Positions 15,931-20,874 of a stretch of DNA of 20,874 nucleotides are shown piece after piece. This DNA is from Acholeplasmataceae bacterium (GTDB lineage Bacteria; Bacillota_I; Bacilli_A; Acholeplasmatales; Acholeplasmataceae): the NCBI GenBank assembly GCA_016934175.1, contig JAFGTI010000037.1, positions 1 to 20,874 on the forward strand. The letters are read 5' to 3'. The notes beneath the pieces are model-generated. The model had not been told where the DNA came from. It did not search any database and worked only from the letters and a program-made list of their open reading frames with translations. The first letter of the stretch is position 1; each line of letters opens with the position of its first letter. Both the position numbers and the translations under genes were made by a program.

Positions 15931-16590
15931 ATGATGAATAGAGCTGAAGAAGACTATATCAAAGTGATTTATGAACTGACAATAGAAAGAAAACAAGAAT
16001 TAATTAAAACAACCGAGCTTTCAGATCATTTTGGGTATACTGATCAGAGTGTAAATGAAATGATTAAAAGACTTGAAAGTAAAAAATTAGTAGCATTTAT
16101 TCCTTATACAGGCATATCACTCACAAAAGAGGGCGAAATCATTGCAATCAAAATGATTCGCGCTCATCGAATATGGGAAGTTTTTTTGTCTGAAAAATTA
16201 AATTTTTCTTGGGAAAATGTGCATCAAGATGCAGAAATGTTAGAACATGTCTCGAGTCCAGAACTACTTGATCGCCTTTATCATTTTCTTGGACAACCCA
16301 AGTATTGTCAGCATGGAAATCCAATACCTGATTTAAATGGTAATCTTGAAGAGTCTGCTCATTTGAGACTGACAGATGCTCAAGTGCAAGATACTTTTAA
16401 AATTACACGTGTATTAGACTCTAAAAAATTATTAAGTTTTTTAAATGAGCATCATATTAAATTGTATGATGAATACAAAATTATTAAAATAGATTCATTC
16501 ACTCAAACAATTTCACTAGAAAACAAATCGAAGAAGCATCAAATTAGTATGAATATTGCTAAGATGCTTTTCGGTTATATTGTTGTATAA
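15931..16590 (+). CDS. DtxR/MntR-family metal-dependent repressor
   Basis: DNA-binding repressor (219 aa) with an N-terminal winged helix (about 5-75), a metal-binding dimerisation domain (about 76-145) and a C-terminal SH3/FeoA-like domain (about 155-219), as in DtxR and streptococcal ScaR/SloR. Ligands comparable to B. subtilis MntR are D8, H79, E102, E105 and H106. Glutamate at E102, where DtxR has cysteine, is the Mn-selective pattern. K11 replaces MntR E11, as in ScaR-type proteins. AGGAAG (15917-15922) is eight bases before ATG 15931; a GTG at 15922 overlaps that site and is rejected, while ATG 15934 stays possible. It probably represses its own operon at the 15058-15073 palindrome. The family call is firm; Mn as effector is inference. 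Confidence 0.9.
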   Translation: MMNRAEEDYIKVIYELTIERKQELIKTTELSDHFGYTDQSVNEMIKRLESKKLVAFIPYTGISLTKEGEIIAIKMIRAHRIWEVFLSEKLNFSWENVHQDAEMLEHVSSPELLDRLYHFLGQPKYCQHGNPIPDLNGNLEESAHLRLTDAQVQDTFKITRVLDSKKLLSFLNEHHIKLYDEYKIIKIDSFTQTISLENKSKKHQISMNIAKMLFGYIVV

Positions 16591-16635
16591 TCAAATAAGA
16601 GAATAAACCTATCCAGTCATGACAGGAGATGAAAT

Positions 16636-17958
16636 ATGTTAAAAGATCTAATTAATAATGGTAATAATGAACAAATAACTGAATACATAAATGATCTTCA
16701 TGCTCATGACTTAGCTGAAATTTTTATTGAATTAAATGATGATGAGAGAGATAAATTATACAGTTTGCTATCTAGTGCAAGATTAGCTGAGCTTGTTTCA
16801 TATTTAGAAAGTGATGATGCCGCTGAAATCCTCAGTGATTTTGATATCAAAAAGCAAAAAGAATTATTTGAAATGATGGAACCAGATGATGCTGCAGATA
16901 TTATTGGAGAGCTTGAAGATGATGAACAGGAAGAATTATTAAAAGTATTAGGAAAAAATTCAGATGTTGCCAGATTAATTCAGTATGATGAAGATGAAAC
17001 TGGATCTGCTATGACAACAGAAATTATTGTCTTAACTACTGATATGGATGTTAAACAAGCAACTAAAAAAGTCATGAAAGAAGCAGCTGATGTAGAATCA
17101 ATTAATACTTTATTTGTTGTTGATTCAAATCAACAATTCTTAGGTGTTGTACCCCTCATTGCCTTAATAAAAGCGAAAACTCCTTGCATGGTTTTAGACA
17201 TTGTCGAGCAATCTCCATTTGTTAAAGATTATGACTTAATCACTCAAAGTTTAGAGGCGATTAATAATTACGGTATTTTTGAAATGCCTGTTTGTAACGA
17301 AAATCAACAATTACTCGGCATGATTACTCTAGATGATGCCCTAGATTTATATCAAGAAGAAGCACAAGAGGATTTTGAAAGACTTGCTGGTCTTCCAGAA
17401 ACTATTGATAGAACACCTATTAAAACAGCTCTTCACAGATTACCTTGGTTGGTATTATTACTTGCTATTTCGGTACCTATTGCGCTTATCTCATCACATT
17501 TTCAAGATGTCATAACAGCTGTTGCAATTCTTATCATTTTTCAACCGTTGATCTCTGGTTCTGCTGGTAATGTAGCTACGCAAACACTTGCAGTTACATT
17601 AAAAATGTTCTCAACGAACGAAAAAGGAATTTTCTTTAGTTCAATCAGAGAAATTCTTACAGGTATGATTAACGGCCTTGTTATAGGATCAATTGCTTTT
17701 GGAACAACATTCTTATTTGCTTCACTTCACCCTTCAATATCTGTTGCTCCGATATCGGTTGCGTTTGTTGTAGGAGCTTCTTTATGGCTAACAGTTTTTG
17801 TAGCTCCAATCGTTGCAATCTTAATTCCAACTCTTTTAAGAATTTTTAAATTAGATCCTGCAGTAGCCTCAGGTCCTTTTATATCGACCTTGCTTGATAT
17901 GACAGGTTTATCTATTTATTTTGGTCTCGCAACTCTTGTTTTTGGAGGTTTGCTATGA
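16636..17958 (+). CDS. mgtE: MgtE-type magnesium channel/transporter, copy 1
   Basis: Mg2+ channel of the MgtE/SLC41 family (440 aa). An acidic N-domain (about 1-130) carries MEPDDAADIIGEL and is followed by two CBS domains (about 133-255), a plug-helix region ending ERLAGL, and five membrane helices (about 275-440). The pore motif SAGNVATQT and the conserved pore aspartate D421 (ASGPFISTLLDMTGL) are present, so it should conduct. In this family Mg2+ bound between the N-domain and CBS domains closes the pore. AGGAG lies seven bases before the ATG. No terminator and no riboswitch fit in the 45 bases after the repressor gene, so read-through from the metal promoter is likely; a lone TATAAT at 16586-16591 might be an extra promoter. 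The TGA stop overlaps the next gene. Confidence 0.93.
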   Translation: MLKDLINNGNNEQITEYINDLHAHDLAEIFIELNDDERDKLYSLLSSARLAELVSYLESDDAAEILSDFDIKKQKELFEMMEPDDAADIIGELEDDEQEELLKVLGKNSDVARLIQYDEDETGSAMTTEIIVLTTDMDVKQATKKVMKEAADVESINTLFVVDSNQQFLGVVPLIALIKAKTPCMVLDIVEQSPFVKDYDLITQSLEAINNYGIFEMPVCNENQQLLGMITLDDALDLYQEEAQEDFERLAGLPETIDRTPIKTALHRLPWLVLLLAISVPIALISSHFQDVITAVAILIIFQPLISGSAGNVATQTLAVTLKMFSTNEKGIFFSSIREILTGMINGLVIGSIAFGTTFLFASLHPSISVAPISVAFVVGASLWLTVFVAPIVAILIPTLLRIFKLDPAVASGPFISTLLDMTGLSIYFGLATLVFGGLL

Positions 17959-19292
17959 GTAAAAAAATAAATTTCAAGCATTCTGATGATGCACTAAAGA
18001 AAACATTTAAATCACTTCATGCATATGATCTAGCTGTTTTATTTGATCAACTTGATCATGATGAAAAAATAAGAGTTATACACCTTGTGGATTCAATGAA
18101 ACTTGCTGATATTTTCGTTTCTTTGGAAGAAGAGGATCAATTAGAATTTTTTGATCTTTTAGATACTAGTAAGAAAAAATTAATTCTAAAGAATATGGAA
18201 AGTGATGATTTAAAAGCGTTTATCGAAAACATCGATGAGAATAGACAAGAAGAAATAATCAATTTACTATCAGCAGTTAAAAGAAAAGCCATTCGCTTAC
18301 TTCTAGCTTATGATGAAGATTTAGCAGCATCAATCATGTCTACAGATTTCATAACGATTTCACAAGATTTACCTGTGAAAGAGGCAACTGATCTAATTGT
18401 TAAAACGTCTAAAGAACAAGATTATATCGATACGATCTATGTCATAAACGATGATAAAAAAATGATTGGATTCGTTGATTTAAAACAATTAATCATGACA
18501 AGAGGGAATAAAAAAATATCTGATGTTATGGAAGAAGATTTTCAATTTGTCTATGTACTTGATTCAATTGAAAAGGCTATTCAAACAGTTAGAGATTATG
18601 ATAGAAATAGTATCCCTGTTCTTGATCAAGGACATCACGTATTAGGTATTGTTACTGCGGATGATATCTTTGATGAAATCGTCGAAAGCAGTGAAGAAGA
18701 TTATCAAAAATTAGCTTCAATTTCCGATTTTGATTCAACTTCATCAGCAATAAGAAGATCAGCACAAAGACTACCATGGTTGATGATTGCTGTTGTATTA
18801 AATCTAGCAACTGCATCATTCCTTTCAATATTTGAAGTGACTCTTGTACAAGTAGCGGCACTGATATTATTTCAACCAACTATTTTAGGGATGTCAGGTA
18901 ATATTGGTACACAATCTTTAGCTGTAACTATTTTGGGACTTCATCTTGAAGAAATTGATAGTAAAAAAATGCCAAAAAAACATGTGTATAAAGAAATGAC
19001 AATTGCTTTTATTAATAGTTTGACTTTAGCATTAGTTGCTTTTACGTATGTCACAGTTTTTTTGACTATAGTACCCATTGGAAATCAAACACCATTACAA
19101 ATTTCAACTGTAGTATTTCTATCCGTTTTTATGTCGATGTTTATTGCAGGTTCCATGGGTGCATTAGTTCCGGTTATTTTCAATCATTTTGGGATTGATC
19201 CTTCTGCTGCATCAGGACCAATTATGACAACGATTAATGATGTTATTACACTTGTGATTTATTTCGGTATAGCAACATTAGCAATTTTATAG
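17955..19292 (+). CDS. MgtE-type magnesium channel/transporter, copy 2 (diverged)
   Basis: Second MgtE-family protein (445 aa) with the same order of N-domain, two CBS domains and five membrane helices. It starts at an ATG overlapping the TGA of copy 1, with GGAGG at 17944-17948, so the two are translationally coupled. The pore pattern is SGNIGTQS and the pore aspartate is kept (D429 in SGPIMTTINDVITL). The regulatory half has moved away: the N-domain has MESDDLKAFIENI where copy 1 has the DDAAD pattern, and YDEDLAASIMSTD replaces YDEDETGSAMTTE. MgtE is normally a homodimer of one gene product, so this could be a heterodimer partner or a channel with other gating or ion choice. Which of these holds cannot be told from sequence. 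Confidence 0.9.
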   Translation: MSKKINFKHSDDALKKTFKSLHAYDLAVLFDQLDHDEKIRVIHLVDSMKLADIFVSLEEEDQLEFFDLLDTSKKKLILKNMESDDLKAFIENIDENRQEEIINLLSAVKRKAIRLLLAYDEDLAASIMSTDFITISQDLPVKEATDLIVKTSKEQDYIDTIYVINDDKKMIGFVDLKQLIMTRGNKKISDVMEEDFQFVYVLDSIEKAIQTVRDYDRNSIPVLDQGHHVLGIVTADDIFDEIVESSEEDYQKLASISDFDSTSSAIRRSAQRLPWLMIAVVLNLATASFLSIFEVTLVQVAALILFQPTILGMSGNIGTQSLAVTILGLHLEEIDSKKMPKKHVYKEMTIAFINSLTLALVAFTYVTVFLTIVPIGNQTPLQISTVVFLSVFMSMFIAGSMGALVPVIFNHFGIDPSAASGPIMTTINDVITLVIYFGIATLAIL

Positions 19293-19313
19293 ATGCTCAA
19301 TCTTCATATTTTT

Positions 19314-19329
19314 ACCATATGTATATGGT
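19314..19329. promoter_or_regulatory. Interrupted palindrome overlapping the carboxypeptidase promoter
   Basis: ACCATAT, two bases, then ATATGGT: perfect 7-bp arms that run into the first base of the -10 hexamer. The position would suit a repressor operator. No T-run follows, so it is not an intrinsic terminator for the mgtE pair. Confidence 0.4.
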
Positions 19330-19334
19330 ATAAT
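19326..19334 (+). promoter_or_regulatory. Extended -10 promoter of the M32 carboxypeptidase gene
   Basis: TGGTATAAT is a perfect extended -10 (TGnTATAAT), 31 bases before the start codon at 19366. The -35 region is poor. Confidence 0.6.
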
Positions 19335-19365
19335 AAATAAAAAGTCAATAGAAAGAGGGAGAAAA

Positions 19366-20859
19366 ATGGATAAGTATATTGAACTTTATAAGGAATTTAG
19401 AAAAAAATTAAAGGCATTCGAATATGTGATTTGGTTAATGAGCTGGGATCAAGAAACTGAAGCACCTAATGGTTCTGTAGAATATCGTTCTAAGCAATTT
19501 CAAGTTATTGCTGAAGAAGCATATAAATTAGAATCTGACCCAAAATATGTTGAAGCAATTGAAAAGCTTTATGAGAATTTAGATCAACTTGAAGATGAAG
19601 ATTTTAAAGTTGAAATTAAAAAAGCAAATAAAGCATTGAGAATTGTTAAAAAAGTACCTGAAAAGGAATATATTGATTATTTAGTTTTAACACAATCGGG
19701 TTCTCATATTTGGGCTCAAGCAAAACAGAAAAATGATTTTGATATGTTTGCTCCTACTCTAGAAAAAATTGTTGCCTTCAATAAAAAGCTGGTTAAATAT
19801 CTAGAAACTCCCGAGATGAAGGGTTATGATATTTTACTTGATATGTATGAAGAAGGGTTTGGTGTAGTTGATTACGATTTATTTTTCAATAAAATTAAGG
19901 AAGATTTGGTACCATTCGTCTTAGAAGTAACAACTAACAATAAATATAAATTTAATCGTAAACTCACGAAATCTGTATTTCCAAGCAGTAAACAAAAAGA
20001 ATTCTCGCACTATTTAATGGATGTATTTAAGTATAATCAAAACAAAGGATTACTTAAAGAAAGTGCACACCCTTTCACATCGGGAGTAAGTAGTGTTGAT
20101 ACACGAATAACAACTCATTATTACGAAGATAATTTAATATCAAGTATTTTTTCAACAATCCATGAAATGGGTCATGGTATTTATGAACTGCAAAATGATT
20201 CTAAATACGATGATACAGCACTTCATGGTGGAACGAGTTTAGGTATACATGAATCACAATCTAGAATGTATGAAAATATGATTGGCAGATCATATGCCTT
20301 CTGGAAAGTACATTATCCAAAACTGGTTGAAATTTTCCCTAAACAACTAAAAAATATTGGACTGGATGAATTTGTTAAATTTGTTAATCAAGCAAAACGC
20401 TCTTTAATTCGAACTGAAGCAGACGAACTGACATATTCATTACATGTTCTTGTACGTTATGAACTTGAAAAAGCTATGATTAATGGGCATCTTAAAGTTA
20501 AAGATTTACCAAAGAAATGGCGTTCATTGATGAGTCAATATGTTGGAAAAAGACCAACAACTGATAAAGAAGGCGTGCTCCAAGATATTCACTGGTCAGG
20601 TGGCATGATTGGATACTTCCCAACTTATGCTTTAGGATCTGCATATGCTGCTCAAATATATCAAGCCATGAATAAAGATTTTAACATTGATGAAGCAATC
20701 GAAAATAATGATATTGCTAAAATCAATGCTTGGAGCAAAGAGCATATTCATAAATTTGCACAAACAAAGACACCAAAAGAAATTTTGCATATAGCAACTA
20801 AAGAGGATTTTAATCCTCAATATTATATAGATTATCTAAAGGATAAATTCAATAAATAA
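19366..20859 (+). CDS. M32 family metallocarboxypeptidase
   Basis: Cytoplasmic zinc carboxypeptidase of family M32 (497 aa, the usual length), which releases C-terminal amino acids from peptides with broad specificity. The zinc motif is H266-E-M-G-H270 in STIHEMGHGIYE, and the third ligand is E296 in the HESQSRMYEN motif that defines the family. Other family blocks are VIWLMSWDQET near the N-terminus, HPFTSG, RTEADELTYSLHVLVRYELE and the C-terminal IHWSGGMIGYFPTYALGSAYAAQ. GAGGGAG (19355-19361) precedes the ATG and a separate promoter lies upstream, so it is probably its own transcription unit. No signal peptide is present. Only 15 bases follow the stop, with no terminator seen. Confidence 0.95.
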   Translation: MDKYIELYKEFRKKLKAFEYVIWLMSWDQETEAPNGSVEYRSKQFQVIAEEAYKLESDPKYVEAIEKLYENLDQLEDEDFKVEIKKANKALRIVKKVPEKEYIDYLVLTQSGSHIWAQAKQKNDFDMFAPTLEKIVAFNKKLVKYLETPEMKGYDILLDMYEEGFGVVDYDLFFNKIKEDLVPFVLEVTTNNKYKFNRKLTKSVFPSSKQKEFSHYLMDVFKYNQNKGLLKESAHPFTSGVSSVDTRITTHYYEDNLISSIFSTIHEMGHGIYELQNDSKYDDTALHGGTSLGIHESQSRMYENMIGRSYAFWKVHYPKLVEIFPKQLKNIGLDEFVKFVNQAKRSLIRTEADELTYSLHVLVRYELEKAMINGHLKVKDLPKKWRSLMSQYVGKRPTTDKEGVLQDIHWSGGMIGYFPTYALGSAYAAQIYQAMNKDFNIDEAIENNDIAKINAWSKEHIHKFAQTKTPKEILHIATKEDFNPQYYIDYLKDKFNK

Positions 20860-20874
20860 CTAAAGGATAGTGGA

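Noticed and set aside
16586..16591. TATAAT just before the first mgtE gene as a separate promoter.
   Set aside because: It overlaps the repressor stop codon and no -35 is found at usual spacing. It is kept only as a possibility in the gene entry.
16591..16635. A magnesium (M-box) or manganese riboswitch before the mgtE genes.
   Set aside because: Only 45 bases are available, far too few for either class, and no such fold is seen.

Overview
The window is AT-rich bacterial DNA with 15 protein genes, all on the + strand and closely packed. TGA is a genuine stop codon in four genes (tldD-like, the histidine kinase, the MglB-like lipoprotein and the first MgtE), so the Mycoplasma/Spiroplasma code is excluded. 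Gene content points to a low-GC Gram-positive (Bacillota) or an Acholeplasma/Izemoplasma-type relative using the standard code: a YesM/YesN-type two-component pair, lipoprotein-anchored sugar-binding proteins, a BmrC/BmrD-type ABC exporter, a DtxR/MntR regulator and a candidate CcpA site. This placement is inference. No RNA genes, insertion sequences, CRISPR arrays or phage genes were seen, and no gene-free stretch exceeds 300 bases.

Region 1 (1-6558): a terminator-like hairpin from an upstream unit, then a promoter and four genes. These are a heterodimeric ABC exporter (two half-transporters, one with a degenerate ATP site) followed by the TldD/TldE metalloprotease pair, ending at a terminator that overlaps the last stop codon.

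Region 2 (6560-10935): a translationally coupled sensing cassette: YesN-like response regulator, YesM-like histidine kinase with a dCache-like ectodomain, and an MglB-like lipoprotein that keeps most glucose/galactose-binding residues and the calcium loop.

Region 3 (10936-15006): a promoter with a near-ideal cre site, then a ChvE-like sugar-binding lipoprotein, a GC-rich intercistronic hairpin, an MmsA/GguA-type double ATPase and an MmsB/GguB-type permease, closed by a strong terminator. The likely logic is that region 2 senses a sugar outside the cell and activates region 3, while CcpA represses it when better carbon is available.

Region 4 (15007-19292): a near-consensus promoter followed directly by a perfect 16-bp palindrome, then a ZIP metal transporter, a DtxR-family regulator with Mn-type ligands, and two tandem, translationally coupled MgtE-type magnesium channels. 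The palindrome is very probably the operator of the regulator, so Mn/Fe status may also control Mg transport.

Region 5 (19293-20874): an extended -10 promoter overlapped by an interrupted palindrome, and an M32 family carboxypeptidase.

The most interesting points are the sensing/transport cassette with two different binding proteins, the metal regulon with its palindromic operator, the MgtE pair, and the linkage of an exporter with TldD/TldE. None is a proven new system.
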